DNA of 36,643 bases from JALZAA01 sp035316025 (GTDB lineage Bacteria > Actinomycetota > Acidimicrobiia > IMCC26256 > JACDBD01). The stretch is from NCBI GenBank assembly GCA_035316025.1, contig DATFXL010000003.1:1-36643 (forward strand), written 5' to 3'. The translations under genes were made by a program, and so were the position numbers. The notes under the pieces were generated by a model. The model was not told the DNA's origin, ran no database searches, and was given only the letters and a program-made list of their open reading frames with translations. Below, one piece after another: positions 21,960-31,086 of the stretch (positions are counted from its first letter, which is position 1; each line of letters begins with the position of its first letter).

Positions 21960-23581
21960 GCGTCGACCTCGGCGCTGTCCGGCTCCAGATCGGGAACCTC
22001 CGGCTCCTCGACGCGATGCCGCTCGACGCGACCCCCGGTGGCGCGGACCCCGAGGACGTACAGGGCCCCGCCGACGAGCACGATCACGGTGCACAGCGCG
22101 GCGTTGGCAATGCGACCGGACGGATCGAGCACCGAGACGACGCCCCAGGCCGCGAGGCCGATCACGACCGAGAGGCCGACCGCGCGCGGGAGCGCGCCGG
22201 GCACGATCGCGTGACCGGTGCGGCGAGAGAGACCGACGCTGAGGATCACCACGCCGACCGTGTAGGCGATCGTATGACCGATCCCGAGTGCGGCGACGCG
22301 TGCCGCACCCTCGGTCAGGTACGCGCCGACGGCCATCGCCGCGATTCCCACGAACCCGGTGAGCAGCGCGACAACGGCCGGCGTCCGGCTGTCCCCGAGC
22401 GCGTAGTACGCCCGAGCGAGCATGAGGAACGCGCCGTAGGCGAACAGGCCGAGGGCGAGTGATGCGAGCCCCGCGGCGAGGAGGTCGACGCCGTTCTCGG
22501 CCGCTTCACCGAAGGCGAAGACGATCATCGCTGGTCGCGCGAGCACGATCATGGCCGCCGAGACGGGAACGATGAGGGTCGCCATGGCGTCCAGCGCCCA
22601 ACGAAGCGATCGGGCGAACGAGCGGGAGTCGGCACGGGCGGCTTCGAGCGAGAGCTCGTTGTGGATCGCCGTGTGAATCGGTTGGGCGATGACGCCGTAC
22701 GGGGCGAGGAAGAACACCCACGCCACCTGATACGCGACCGTGCCGCCCTCGACCGAATTGCCGAGCACGATGGCGGCACCGAGAAGCAGCCCGATCTCCG
22801 CGTGTTGGAGCACGGCCCATCCCGACAGCCGCAGGAGCCGGCTCACGGCGGGATTGCCGCGTCCCCAGCGGGGCCGCAGGCGGAAGCCGGTGCGATGGAG
22901 GGCGATGCTCGGGACGGCGACGAAGGCGGCGACGCCGAGCGTGCCGCTGAGCGCGAGGGTGAGCTTCTCCGCCAGCGTGAGGTCGAGCCCGGTGTCGCCC
23001 CCGGTGAGCAGGCGGAAGACCACCAGGCCGGCGACGACGATGACGGTGTTGCCGATCGGCGCGATCGCGGTGACGACGAGGCGGCGCTTGGCGTACAGGA
23101 CGGCGATGGCCACGGTGCCGAGGGCGTACAGCAGCACCTGCGGGACGAAGAAGCGCAGGAGGAACGTGGCGAGGTTCTCCTGCTGGGCGGCGATCGTCGG
23201 GTCGTCGACGCCGCTGGCGAGGAGGCGGGCCAGCCACGGCGCGGCGACGACACCGACGACGGTTACGACGCCGAGTGCCACCAGCGCCCGCCCGAGGACG
23301 CTGCCGGCGAGGCGTTCCGCCTCCGGCTGGTCGGGACGCGCGAGCAGGTCGACGAGCGTGGGCACGAGCACCGCGGACAGGGCGCCGGCGGCGAGGAGCT
23401 CGAACAGCACGTTCGACACGTAGTTCGAGGACGTGAACGTGTTGCCGAGGTACGTCGTCCCGAGAATCGCGGCGATGGCCAAGACGCGAGCGAAGCCGAT
23501 CACGCGTGAGGCCGCCGCGGCCGCCCCCATACCCGCGGCCGATCGTGAGACCGACCGCGAATCCGCTACTGGTTCTGCCAT
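21956..23581 (-). CDS. murJ: MurJ/MviN-family lipid flippase
   Basis: The 541-residue protein has about 14 hydrophobic segments and the MATE-like/MOP order of MurJ. The N-terminal segment contains AAAAASRVIGFARVLAIAAILG, typical of MurJ, and GTTYLGNTFTSSNYVSNVLFEL. Later segments carry APYGVIAQPIHTAIHNELS and LARAYYALGDSRTPA. It would flip a polyprenyl-linked precursor, lipid II or a related glycan, across the membrane. The ATG overlaps the steB stop by 16 bp. In M. tuberculosis the homologue is encoded elsewhere on the chromosome, so its position after steB is notable. Lipid II specificity is inferred from the family. Confidence 0.9.
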   Translation of the reverse strand: MAEPVADSRSVSRSAAGMGAAAAASRVIGFARVLAIAAILGTTYLGNTFTSSNYVSNVLFELLAAGALSAVLVPTLVDLLARPDQPEAERLAGSVLGRALVALGVVTVVGVVAAPWLARLLASGVDDPTIAAQQENLATFLLRFFVPQVLLYALGTVAIAVLYAKRRLVVTAIAPIGNTVIVVAGLVVFRLLTGGDTGLDLTLAEKLTLALSGTLGVAAFVAVPSIALHRTGFRLRPRWGRGNPAVSRLLRLSGWAVLQHAEIGLLLGAAIVLGNSVEGGTVAYQVAWVFFLAPYGVIAQPIHTAIHNELSLEAARADSRSFARSLRWALDAMATLIVPVSAAMIVLARPAMIVFAFGEAAENGVDLLAAGLASLALGLFAYGAFLMLARAYYALGDSRTPAVVALLTGFVGIAAMAVGAYLTEGAARVAALGIGHTIAYTVGVVILSVGLSRRTGHAIVPGALPRAVGLSVVIGLAAWGVVSVLDPSGRIANAALCTVIVLVGGALYVLGVRATGGRVERHRVEEPEVPDLEPDSAEVDA

Positions 23582-24513
23582 TCCGGTGCGCTCTTCGTCG
23601 CGCCGGCGCCGTACCCGTAGTGCCCGACCATGTTGCGGCCGAGGTCGGCGGCCGCGAGGACGGACGCGACCTGTCCCTCCACCAGGTCGACGTCGTCGAC
23701 CGTAGAGACAACCTGCTTGAGTTCGTCGCTCTCACGTATGGGCGACAGCATCGCTCCCCGCTTCGGGCCGCCGTCCTTCTCGGCGAACACCTCGCCGGCG
23801 ACGAGCCGGACGCGGTTGGCGGTGAGCGCGGTGCTGAGCGGTGCGAGGACCTCGTTGGCGGAGACCTGGCCGTTCGTGCCGTCGATCAAGACGACGCGGG
23901 ATTCACCGCTCCCGAACGACGCCGCCGAGAAACCATCGCCCTGGTCGCCGACGGGCTCGAAGCTGATGAACCCGGCGTCGGCAAGGGCGGCGAGCAGGTC
24001 GCGACCGTTCGCGGCCGAGCCGCTGCCGGTGGCGAGGCGGGCGGCGAGCGCGTTCCAGGTGTCCTCCCTCGTCGTCTTCGCGTTCTGGCCCGGCCGTCCG
24101 AGAAGGTCGCCGAGGTCTCGGAGGGCAGCCGGATCGGAGAGCGTCAGCTTCTCCTCCAGCCAGAGGATCCCCGGCGCACGTGACCCCGCCTGCTGGGCCA
24201 GCTGGACCGACTGCTTGACGGCGTCGGCGTCGACGCCGCGCGTCGCGATCGTGGCCAGCGTGACCCCATCGAGTCGCCCCGCGATCGCGAAGTTCTTCGT
24301 GCCGTCGATGTACTGCTGCAGCTGCCCGACCTCGCCGCGCAGCTGATCGCTCTCCGCCTTCCGCTTGTTCGCGTTGTTCTCGACTGTGTCGATCCGGTCG
24401 TTCAAGCGGTCGACGATGGCCCGGTTCACAACGGTCGCGCCCATGACGATGCCGAGCGCGAGCGCGAGAAAGACCGCGATGAGCGAGACGATGTGAAATC
24501 GGAAGTTGATCAT
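23566..24513 (-). CDS. steB: SteB/MctB-family outer-facing membrane protein
   Basis: The 315-residue protein has a single N-terminal membrane segment (INFRFHIVSLIAVFLALALGI), a heptad-rich coiled coil (RLNDRIDTVENNANKRKAES) and a large extracytoplasmic domain. It corresponds in sequence type and position to M. tuberculosis Rv1698 (MctB, described as a copper-resistance protein) and to corynebacterial SteB, which partners SteA at the division site. The copper and division roles are both literature claims for homologues, and I cannot decide between them. The ATG is 4 nt after the steA stop. Two Asp/Gln-rich C-terminal stretches hold no obvious copper ligands such as Cys clusters. Confidence 0.88.
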   Translation of the reverse strand: MINFRFHIVSLIAVFLALALGIVMGATVVNRAIVDRLNDRIDTVENNANKRKAESDQLRGEVGQLQQYIDGTKNFAIAGRLDGVTLATIATRGVDADAVKQSVQLAQQAGSRAPGILWLEEKLTLSDPAALRDLGDLLGRPGQNAKTTREDTWNALAARLATGSGSAANGRDLLAALADAGFISFEPVGDQGDGFSAASFGSGESRVVLIDGTNGQVSANEVLAPLSTALTANRVRLVAGEVFAEKDGGPKRGAMLSPIRESDELKQVVSTVDDVDLVEGQVASVLAAADLGRNMVGHYGYGAGATKSAPEWQNQ

Positions 24514-24517
24514 GCGA

Positions 24518-25681
24518 TCAGAACGTGTCGGTGATGGAGAACCAGAAGTCCCGAAGGGTGAGCTCGATGCCCCGCAAGAAGACGTGGATGGGCTCCGACA
24601 CGATGCTCACGACGATGATCGCGATGATCGCCGACCCGACCAGCAACGCGATGTCCCGGCGACGCACCCGCCCCTCGTAGAGACGGTTCACGCCCTTGGC
24701 GTCGACCAGCGCAGGCCCGAGGCGGAGGCGGGTCAGGAACGTCGACGACATGCCCTTCCGGCCCTTGTCGAGGAACTCGACCATCGAGGCATGGGTGCCG
24801 ACGGCAACAATGAGCTGTGCGCCCGCTTCGTAGGCGAGCAGCATGGCGACGTCCTCGCTCGTGCCATCGACCACGAACTCGTGGTATGGGACGCCCCACG
24901 CCCGGAGCGCGTCCCGACCGGGAGCCCGACCGTCGAGATGCACGTGGTGGATCAGCTCGGCGCCGGTCCCCAGCGCCTGTTCGGACACGGAATCGAAGTC
25001 GCCGATGATGATGTCAGGCTTGAGCCGCATCTCGAGGAGCGCGTCGGCGCCGCCGTCGACGCCGATCAGGACGGGCTGGTACTCGCGGATGTAGGGGCGC
25101 AGCGCGGCGAGGTCGGTGCGGTAGTCGTGGCCGCGCACTACGACGAGGGCGTGCCGGCCGCGGACCTGCGTCTTGATCGGCGGCAGCTCGACCGGCTCGA
25201 ACGTCAGCTTCGCCTCGCGTTGGATGTACTCGAGGGTGTTCACCGCGAAACGTTCGAGCTCGCCACCGATCGCGACCCGGGCATCGTCCATGGCGGTCTG
25301 GATCTGCTCGGCGGTGAGCGGGTCGCCGGTCGCGATCAGCTCGTCGCCTCGCTTGATCTCGCCGCCGTCTATACGGAGCTGCTCGCCCTCGTGCACACGG
25401 TCCAGCACGTCCTCCCCGGCTCCGTCGACGAGCGGGATGCCCGCTTGCACGATGCGGATGGGGCCGCCGTTCGGGTAGCGGCCGGAGATCGATTCCCCGG
25501 CGTTGACGACGGCGGCCACCCCGGCGCCGACGAGCCCCTCGGCGGCCACGCGGTCGAGGTCGCGGTGGTTGATCACTGCGATGTCGCCGGGCTGGAGGCG
25601 CTTCACGAGGTCCTTGGTTCGGCGGTCGATGCGGGCGGTACCCGTCACGGTCGGGGCGGCACGGGTGCTACGCCGGGCCAT
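24518..25681 (-). CDS. steA: SteA-like cytokinesis protein
   Basis: The 387-residue protein starts with a soluble region homologous to the thiamin-pyrophosphokinase-type fold (VLIGVDGGADALLEMRLKPDIIIGDFDSVS). One C-terminal membrane segment lies near residues 345-365 (IALLVGSAIIAIIVVSIV). The position between recN and steB matches M. tuberculosis Rv1697. Corynebacterial SteA localises to the divisome and needs SteB. The sequence GVDGGAD with GDFDSVS resembles the TPK active site, but the family is not known to make thiamin diphosphate. ATG at 25681 is chosen at the MARRSTR sequence and overlaps the recN stop by 14 bp; a longer frame to 25744 lies inside recN. Confidence 0.87.
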   Translation of the reverse strand: MARRSTRAAPTVTGTARIDRRTKDLVKRLQPGDIAVINHRDLDRVAAEGLVGAGVAAVVNAGESISGRYPNGGPIRIVQAGIPLVDGAGEDVLDRVHEGEQLRIDGGEIKRGDELIATGDPLTAEQIQTAMDDARVAIGGELERFAVNTLEYIQREAKLTFEPVELPPIKTQVRGRHALVVVRGHDYRTDLAALRPYIREYQPVLIGVDGGADALLEMRLKPDIIIGDFDSVSEQALGTGAELIHHVHLDGRAPGRDALRAWGVPYHEFVVDGTSEDVAMLLAYEAGAQLIVAVGTHASMVEFLDKGRKGMSSTFLTRLRLGPALVDAKGVNRLYEGRVRRRDIALLVGSAIIAIIVVSIVSEPIHVFLRGIELTLRDFWFSITDTF

Positions 25682-27296
25682 GGGTCCTGGCCCGTTTGAA
25701 GCTCGCGCCGGCGTCGAGGAGCTCTGCGGCGTGACTGCGGGCATGAGCAGACTCGCCGACGCCCGCGAGCATGCGTGACAACTCCCGGACCCGCTCCTCG
25801 CCGGTCACCGTCTCCGCGCTCGCCACTGTGCGCTTCCCCTGGTCGCGCTTCTCGACCACGACCTGCGCGTCCGCGTAGGCCGCTACCTGCGCGAGGTGTG
25901 TCACCACCAGCACCTGGTGGATGCCGGCGAGGTCGGCGAGCAAGCGGCCCACCGCAGCTCCGGCCTCACCCCCGATGCCGGCGTCGACCTCGTCGAAGAC
26001 CAGCGTGGGCGGGGCCTCCGAGAGCACCACGCGCGCAGCCAGCATCGCGCGTGAGAGCTCGCCACCCGACGCGACCTTGCCGAGGGGGCGGGGCGGCTCC
26101 CCGGGATTGGCCGAGATGAGGAACGTCACGCGGTCGGCGCCGTCGTCGGTCGGCTCGACCGGTTCGACGACGACCTCGAACGCCGCCGCCGGCATGGCCA
26201 GCTCGCGGAGGTGCGGCGTGACCGCTTCGGCGAGGGCGCCGGAGCCCGCACGTCGCGCCCGGGACAGCTCGGCGGCGGCGTCCGCCGCCCGGCCGCGGGT
26301 GAGGTCGTGGGCGCGCTCGAGCTCGGTGGCACGCGCTTCGTAGGCCTCGAGCTCCGCGAGGCGGCGGCGAGCCTCGTCGGCATACACGCGGACGTCAGCG
26401 AGCGTCTCGCCGTACTTACGGGTGAGCTCCCGCAGCAGAGCGCGCCGCGCCCGGACCTCCTCCAGACGCTGCGGATCGTCCTCGACCGAGTCGAGAGCGA
26501 CACGAAGGTCGCGGCCGATCTCCGCCAGCTCCGCCTGCATGGCCCGGAGCCGTTCGGCGAGCTCGGCGAACGGTGCTCGCCCGGCCAGTGCCGCCGCCGC
26601 GCCTCCCACCGTGTCGAGCGCGGGCCCTTCGACGGCGCTGTACGCGGCTGTCAACGCTTCGCGATGTGCGATCGCGTCGGCGAGGAGGGCCTCCACGGCC
26701 TCGAGGGCGACGTCCTCGCCTGAATCGTCCAGAGCGGCCACGTCGATCTCGCCGATCTGGAACCGCAGCAGGTCAAGCTCTCGAGCACGGGCGCGTTCGT
26801 CGCCACCGAGGCCGTCGAGCTCGGAAGCGATACGCCGCAACTCCTCGCGGGCGGCGCGGTACGCCGCGAGCGGCTCGGTCGCGGGCGAACCGACGAAACG
26901 GTCGAGCGCGCCGCGTTGGACGGCGGGGGCGAGCAACGACTGGTGCGCGTGCTGCCCGTGGAGGTCCACATAGCGGGCGCCCACGTCGGCGAGCTCGCCG
27001 ACGGTGGCGAGGCGGCCGTCGATGTACGCCCGACTGCGCCCATCGAGCGGCACGACGCGGGCCACAACGACCTCGCCGCCCGCCATATCCACGAAGCGAC
27101 CTTCGACGCGCGCTTCGGGCGCGCCGTCACGGACGAGGGTCGCGTCGGCGCGGCCCCCGACGAGCAGCTCGACCGCCTCGACCAGCAGGGTCTTGCCCGC
27201 GCCGGTCTCGCCCGTGATGGCGGTGAGCCCAGGTCCGAACACCATCGTGAGATCGGCGACGATTCCGAGTTCGGCGACGTGCAGCTCGGTCAGCAC
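25668..27296 (-). CDS. recN: DNA repair protein RecN
   Basis: The 542-residue SMC-like ATPase takes part in early double-strand-break repair. The Walker A is GETGAGKT near residue 31, the signature motif is LGKVASGGELSR, and the Walker B is LVFDEVDAGIGG. Long coiled-coil arms lie between (about residues 150-370), and the DLHGQHAHQ motif follows Walker A as usual. GTG at 27296 gives the family N-terminus VLTELHVAELGIVADL; an upstream frame to 27755 shadows nadK. It lies 14 nt after nadK. I see no LexA box before it, since it is internal to the operon, so SOS control here would need an operon-level site. Confidence 0.95.
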   Translation of the reverse strand: MLTELHVAELGIVADLTMVFGPGLTAITGETGAGKTLLVEAVELLVGGRADATLVRDGAPEARVEGRFVDMAGGEVVVARVVPLDGRSRAYIDGRLATVGELADVGARYVDLHGQHAHQSLLAPAVQRGALDRFVGSPATEPLAAYRAAREELRRIASELDGLGGDERARARELDLLRFQIGEIDVAALDDSGEDVALEAVEALLADAIAHREALTAAYSAVEGPALDTVGGAAAALAGRAPFAELAERLRAMQAELAEIGRDLRVALDSVEDDPQRLEEVRARRALLRELTRKYGETLADVRVYADEARRRLAELEAYEARATELERAHDLTRGRAADAAAELSRARRAGSGALAEAVTPHLRELAMPAAAFEVVVEPVEPTDDGADRVTFLISANPGEPPRPLGKVASGGELSRAMLAARVVLSEAPPTLVFDEVDAGIGGEAGAAVGRLLADLAGIHQVLVVTHLAQVAAYADAQVVVEKRDQGKRTVASAETVTGEERVRELSRMLAGVGESAHARSHAAELLDAGASFKRARTHGPA

Positions 27297-27310
27297 GGCG
27301 AACGCAATGC

Positions 27311-28186
27311 CTAACGATCGGCGAGGCCGAACTTGGCCTTGAGGATCTGGTGGAAGTCCCGGGGGCCGAGCGTCACGATGCGCGCCGGCTTTTGTCCACG
27401 CGTGCAGGTGATCGTCGCCCCCGTCTCCACCACCCCCAGCTCGCGGCCGTCGAGAGTCAGCACCACAGTGCGCTCGTCTACGACGACGAAGCTCAGCTCG
27501 TCGTCGCCGTCGAGCACCAGCGATCGATCGAACAGCATGTGGGGCGACACCGGGGTCAACACCAGGCAGCTCAGGCGGGGCGAGACGATCGGCCCGCGGG
27601 CCGAAAACGAGTACGCGGTCGACCCGGTCGGTGTCGCCACGATGACCCCGTCGGCGGCATAGGTCGTGAAGAACGCGCCGTTGATGCGCACGTCCAGACG
27701 CGTGACGCGTCCGCTCTGCGCCTTCTCCAGCACGGCCTCGTTGAGCGCCCACCACCGACCGTTCGCCGGTCCGCTGCTGACCACGTCGACCTGCAGCACC
27801 ATGCGCTCGGCGACGTCGTAGTCGCCCGCAAGCAACCGCTCTAGTGCGCGATCGAGCGCGCCGGGCTCCACTTCCGTCAGGTAGCCCATGTCCCCGACGT
27901 TCACTCCCAGCACGGGGACGCCGGCCTCGTAGACGATGTCGACGGTTCGCAGCATCGTGCCGTCACCGCCCAGCGACACGGCGACGTCGAGACCGTTCGC
28001 GAACTGCGACTCCGGGCATGCGAGGTGTGCGAGGCCGCAGGGGCCGGCATCGGCGGCCGGAACCCGTACCTTCACCCCTCGGTCAGCGAGCCACTTGGCG
28101 GCGCGCGCCGCCAGCTCGTGCGCCACTGGGCGTTCGCGGTGCGGGACCAGGCCCGCGGTCCTCAGGGTGGAGCCGTTGCCGGTCAC
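27311..28186 (-). CDS. nadK: NAD kinase
   Basis: The 291-residue enzyme phosphorylates NAD to NADP. The signature GGDGT is at residues 73-77, the NE/D motif is in WALNEAVLEKAQSG, and a second glycine-rich region is TPTGSTAYSFSARGPIVSP. The C-terminal region carries DGRELG, typical of NadK. The GTG start overlaps the tlyA stop as GTGA, matching the tlyA-nadK-recN order of M. tuberculosis (Rv1694-Rv1696). The longer frame to 28705 is antisense-like and not used. It may use ATP or polyphosphate; sequence does not show which. Confidence 0.95.
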   Translation of the reverse strand: MTGNGSTLRTAGLVPHRERPVAHELAARAAKWLADRGVKVRVPAADAGPCGLAHLACPESQFANGLDVAVSLGGDGTMLRTVDIVYEAGVPVLGVNVGDMGYLTEVEPGALDRALERLLAGDYDVAERMVLQVDVVSSGPANGRWWALNEAVLEKAQSGRVTRLDVRINGAFFTTYAADGVIVATPTGSTAYSFSARGPIVSPRLSCLVLTPVSPHMLFDRSLVLDGDDELSFVVVDERTVVLTLDGRELGVVETGATITCTRGQKPARIVTLGPRDFHQILKAKFGLADR

Positions 28187-28989
28187 GATCCCGTCCCTAC
28201 GCCCTCGTGGGCGGCGACGACGGCCGCGTCCAGCGCGTGGTCGTGCAACTCCGCTGCGGCGTCCTTTCGGCAGTGGAGAAAGAACTCGAGGTTGCCGTCC
28301 GCGCCCCGCAGCGGCGACGGCACGACTGCCACCGCGTTCAACTCGGCGCGCGCCAAATCGTCGCGAACGCGACGGAGCACCTCGCGATGCAGTGCCGGGT
28401 CCCGGACGATGCCGCCCTTGCCGACCTGAGACCGTCCCGCCTCGAACTGCGGCTTCACCAGGAGCAGGAGGTCGGCATCGCGTGTCGTGCACCGGGCGAG
28501 GGCGGGCGCGCACGCGGACAGAGAAATGAACGACAGGTCGGCCGTGCACAGCTCGGCTGCGCCACCGATGTCGGTCTCGTCTAGGAAGCGGACGTTCGTC
28601 CGCTCGAGAACGGTGACGCGCGGATCGGTGCGCAGTGCCCACGCCAGCTGGCCGCGGCCCACGTCGACGGCGACCACGTGGGCGGCACCTGCCTGCAGAA
28701 GGCAATCCGTGAAGCCGCCAGTCGAGGCCCCGGCGTCAAGCGCATGCCGACCCGCAACGACGACGCCGAAATCGTCGAGCGCGGCCTCGAGCTTCTCGCC
28801 GCCTCGCGAGACGAATCTCGGGCCGTCGCCGCTCAGGCTGATGGGCTCCTCGGCTGTGACGCGCCGCGCCGGAGAGCGGGCGGGCAGTCCGCCCACGAGC
28901 ACGCGCCCCGCGCCAATCGCCTCGAGCGCTCGCTGACGGCTCGCGGTGAGGCCGCGACGCACCAGTTCGGCATCGAGTCGGCGGCGCAC
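28183..28989 (-). CDS. tlyA: TlyA-type rRNA 2'-O-methyltransferase
   Basis: The 268-residue protein has an N-terminal S4 domain (ELVRRGLTASRQRALEAIGAGRVLVGG) and an FtsJ-like methyltransferase domain with ALDAGASTGGFTDCLLQAGA for SAM. TADLSFISL and LLLLVKPQFEAG supply the catalytic Asp and Lys. TlyA methylates ribose at 16S C1409 and 23S C1920, and its loss causes capreomycin and viomycin resistance in M. tuberculosis. GTG at 28989 gives exactly the length of M. tuberculosis TlyA; the longer frame to 29154 runs through the rhomboid promoter region. It leads the eight-gene operon ending in the GT4 gene. Confidence 0.94.
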   Translation of the reverse strand: MRRRLDAELVRRGLTASRQRALEAIGAGRVLVGGLPARSPARRVTAEEPISLSGDGPRFVSRGGEKLEAALDDFGVVVAGRHALDAGASTGGFTDCLLQAGAAHVVAVDVGRGQLAWALRTDPRVTVLERTNVRFLDETDIGGAAELCTADLSFISLSACAPALARCTTRDADLLLLVKPQFEAGRSQVGKGGIVRDPALHREVLRRVRDDLARAELNAVAVVPSPLRGADGNLEFFLHCRKDAAAELHDHALDAAVVAAHEGVGTGS

Positions 28990-28999
28990 AGCGCTGCGC

Positions 29000-29005
29000 A
29001 GATTA
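29000..29005 (-). promoter_or_regulatory. -10-like element for the tlyA operon
   Basis: TAATCT on the minus strand lies ten bases before the tlyA GTG. The expected start site falls three or four bases before GTG, so the mRNA would have almost no leader. It is divergent from the rhomboid gene. No -35 is clear. Confidence 0.4.
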
Positions 29006-29049
29006 CCCGCAGAGTGGCGTTGGCGGTGGACCACTATGTTCCCGAGTGC

Positions 29050-29841
29050 ATGGTCATCCCGTTGCACGACGACAACCCCACGCAGCGGTTCCCCTACGTC
29101 ACGGTGGCGATCATCGCGATCAACGTCGTCGTGTACCTCTTTGTGCAGCCGCACAGCGGCGTCGACTCACGTCTCGGTACATCGCGGGACACCTCCTTCA
29201 CGCTCGAGCACGCCGCGATCCCGTGCGAGTTGCATCAGGGCGAGCCGGTCACGGTACGTGAGGTCAATTCGGGTAACTGCACGGCGGCAGCCCGCACCGA
29301 CTCGCCGGAGATCTTTCCGGCCAAGAACGTCTGGTTGGCCGTGTTCGTATCCATGTTCCTGCACGGATCGATTCTGCACCTCGCCGGCAACATGCTGTTC
29401 CTCTGGATCTTCGGGAACAACGTCGAGGACCGCCTCGGGCACATCGGGTACACCGTCTTCTATTTCTTCGTGGGGGTGGCGGCGATGGGTGCGCACTACC
29501 TCGCCGACCCGGCCTCCATAGAGCCCGTCATCGGAGCGTCGGGCGCGATCGCGGGCGTCATGGGCGCGTACCTCGTCTGGTGGCCTCGCGCCCGCGTGCT
29601 GACGGTCATCGCCCTTCTCTTCTTCATCCCCGTGTACCTGCCCGCCGCGGTCCTCCTCGCGATCTGGTTCGGCTCCCAGTTCGTGACGAGCTTCAACCCC
29701 AATTCGAACGTGGCGTGGCTGGCGCACGTCGGCGGCTTCGTCGCCGGCGCCGGCATCGCGCTTGCGCTGCGCGGCCTGCTGGGACCGCCGCGCCGACCCG
29801 TGCAACCCGCTCGGCCCCCGGAGTGGGGCTGGGGACGCTGA
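29050..29841 (+). CDS. Rhomboid-family intramembrane serine protease
   Basis: The 263-residue protein has about seven membrane segments. The catalytic serine is S164 in GASGAI, and the catalytic His is H226 in LAHVGGFVAG. FLHGSILHLAGNMLFLWIFG supplies the conserved oxyanion-hole Asn and His. A sizeable loop after the first segment contains two cysteines (CELHQGEP and SGNCTA) that may form a disulfide outside the membrane. ATG at 29050 directly precedes the first membrane segment; TATGTT at 29035-29040 may be its -10. Substrates are unknown. It ends 8 bp from the convergent HAD gene. Confidence 0.92.
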   Translation: MVIPLHDDNPTQRFPYVTVAIIAINVVVYLFVQPHSGVDSRLGTSRDTSFTLEHAAIPCELHQGEPVTVREVNSGNCTAAARTDSPEIFPAKNVWLAVFVSMFLHGSILHLAGNMLFLWIFGNNVEDRLGHIGYTVFYFFVGVAAMGAHYLADPASIEPVIGASGAIAGVMGAYLVWWPRARVLTVIALLFFIPVYLPAAVLLAIWFGSQFVTSFNPNSNVAWLAHVGGFVAGAGIALALRGLLGPPRRPVQPARPPEWGWGR

Positions 29842-29849
29842 TCTCCCCG

Positions 29850-30653
29850 TCAACCCGCGCTCGTGACCTCGACCAGCTTGGGGACGAGCGAAGCAAGATC
29901 GTCGGCGACGAACGGTGGTCGCGGCTGGGGAATCGCCTCACCCCCCGGTCGCGCGTCACGCTGCGTGACGCCGGAGAGGACGAGCGCGAACGGCCAGTCG
30001 AGCGCGGCCGCGAGCGCGCCGTCCGTCGACACTCGATCGCCGACGACGACTCCGGCGGAGCCGAATCGCTTCCGGATCAGGTCGACCATCGGTCGTTCCG
30101 GCTTGCCGGCGACCTCGGGGGCGCGCCCGGAAGCCGTCGCAACCGCGGCGGCGATCGCGCCCGACCCCGGGATCATTCCGCCGGGAACGGGATAGGTGGC
30201 GTCGAGGTTCGTGGCCACGAAGCGGGCCCCATCGCGCACGGCAGCCGACGCGCGGTCGAGCTCGTCGAAGTCGAAGCCGCGATGGAACCCGACGACCACG
30301 GCCGACGCCGGAGGTCGCGTCACCGGCCGGAGCCCGGCGGCCTCGAGCGCTTCGAGAACGCCAGGGCCGGCGCACGCGAGCACGGGTGCTCCTCGGTGCA
30401 GGGTCGATGCCAGCAGCGTGGCGGCCGAGACGGCGCTGGTAACCACGTCCTCGGTCGTGGTGGGCGCGCCGGCAGCGTCGAGCTTGGCCGCCACCTCGCG
30501 CAGCGGCTGGCTCGAGTTGTTCGAGACGAACACGACGCGGAACCCGGCCTTGCGGAGGTCCGAGATCGCGCCGCCCGCACCCGGGATCGGCTGGTCGCCG
30601 CGCCACACGACCCCGTCGAGGTCGCAGCAGACGACCCGGCGGTCGGAGCTCAC
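29850..30653 (-). CDS. HAD-superfamily phosphatase, NagD type (Rv1692-like)
   Basis: The 267-residue protein has HAD motif I CDLDGVVWRG with the nucleophilic Asp, motif II VSNNSS, the catalytic Lys in AGKPERPM, and motif IV VVGDRVSTDGALA. This is the IIA-cap (NagD-like) family. M. tuberculosis Rv1692, in the same position before tlyA, is a glycerol-3-phosphate phosphatase, so that substrate is a reasonable inference. The GTG start overlaps the TPR stop as GTGA. It is separated from tlyA by the rhomboid gene on the other strand. Confidence 0.9.
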   Translation of the reverse strand: MSSDRRVVCCDLDGVVWRGDQPIPGAGGAISDLRKAGFRVVFVSNNSSQPLREVAAKLDAAGAPTTTEDVVTSAVSAATLLASTLHRGAPVLACAGPGVLEALEAAGLRPVTRPPASAVVVGFHRGFDFDELDRASAAVRDGARFVATNLDATYPVPGGMIPGSGAIAAAVATASGRAPEVAGKPERPMVDLIRKRFGSAGVVVGDRVSTDGALAAALDWPFALVLSGVTQRDARPGGEAIPQPRPPFVADDLASLVPKLVEVTSAG

Positions 30654-31003
30654 TCGGTGGCAGACAGCGCGTCTCGGTAGGCGTCCATCTCGGGACGCAT
30701 CGCGACCGCGAGCTTGAGCGGACGGCGAGCGGCACTCCGGTCGCCGGTACGCAGCATCGACAGGCCGAGCGCGAACAGTGCGTAGTCGTTCACCGGATCG
30801 ATCTCGACGGCGCGCGAGAACTCGGCCCGCGCCGCCGCGAAGCGCCCGGTCCGGAAATAGGCCCGACCCAGCGTCTCTCGGATCGACCCCTTGTCCGGCT
30901 CGAGCTCACGCGCCCGTTCGAGCGCGACGACAGCCGCGTGCGGGCTCGCGTTCGCAAGCAGCCGGCAGCCTTCCTGAAATGCATCGTAGGCAGTCGATTC
31001 CAT
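30650..31003 (-). CDS. Short tetratricopeptide-repeat protein
   Basis: The 117-residue protein has about three TPR-like helix pairs (AFQEGCRLLANASPHAAVVAL, GSIRETLGRAYFRTGRFAAA and DYALFALGLSMLRTGDRSAA). Such repeats bind protein partners. The ATG at 31003 is chosen because the repeat starts there, with AAGGGCG upstream; the longer frame to 31186 is antisense to the DUF1015 start. It is co-translated with the HAD phosphatase. No enzymatic motif is present. Confidence 0.85.
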   Translation of the reverse strand: MESTAYDAFQEGCRLLANASPHAAVVALERARELEPDKGSIRETLGRAYFRTGRFAAARAEFSRAVEIDPVNDYALFALGLSMLRTGDRSAARRPLKLAVAMRPEMDAYRDALSATE

Positions 31004-31086
31004 CGCCCTTGCTCTTCGCTCGTTCGGTCGCGGCACGCGACGCGTATGCGACAATCCCTGCCAGCGGCTCGACCTCGTCGACGAAA

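Noticed and set aside
20067..22214. 715-residue plus-strand frame over the AlkP-like gene
   Set aside because: Highly charged sequence with no motifs; antisense shadow of the membrane protein.
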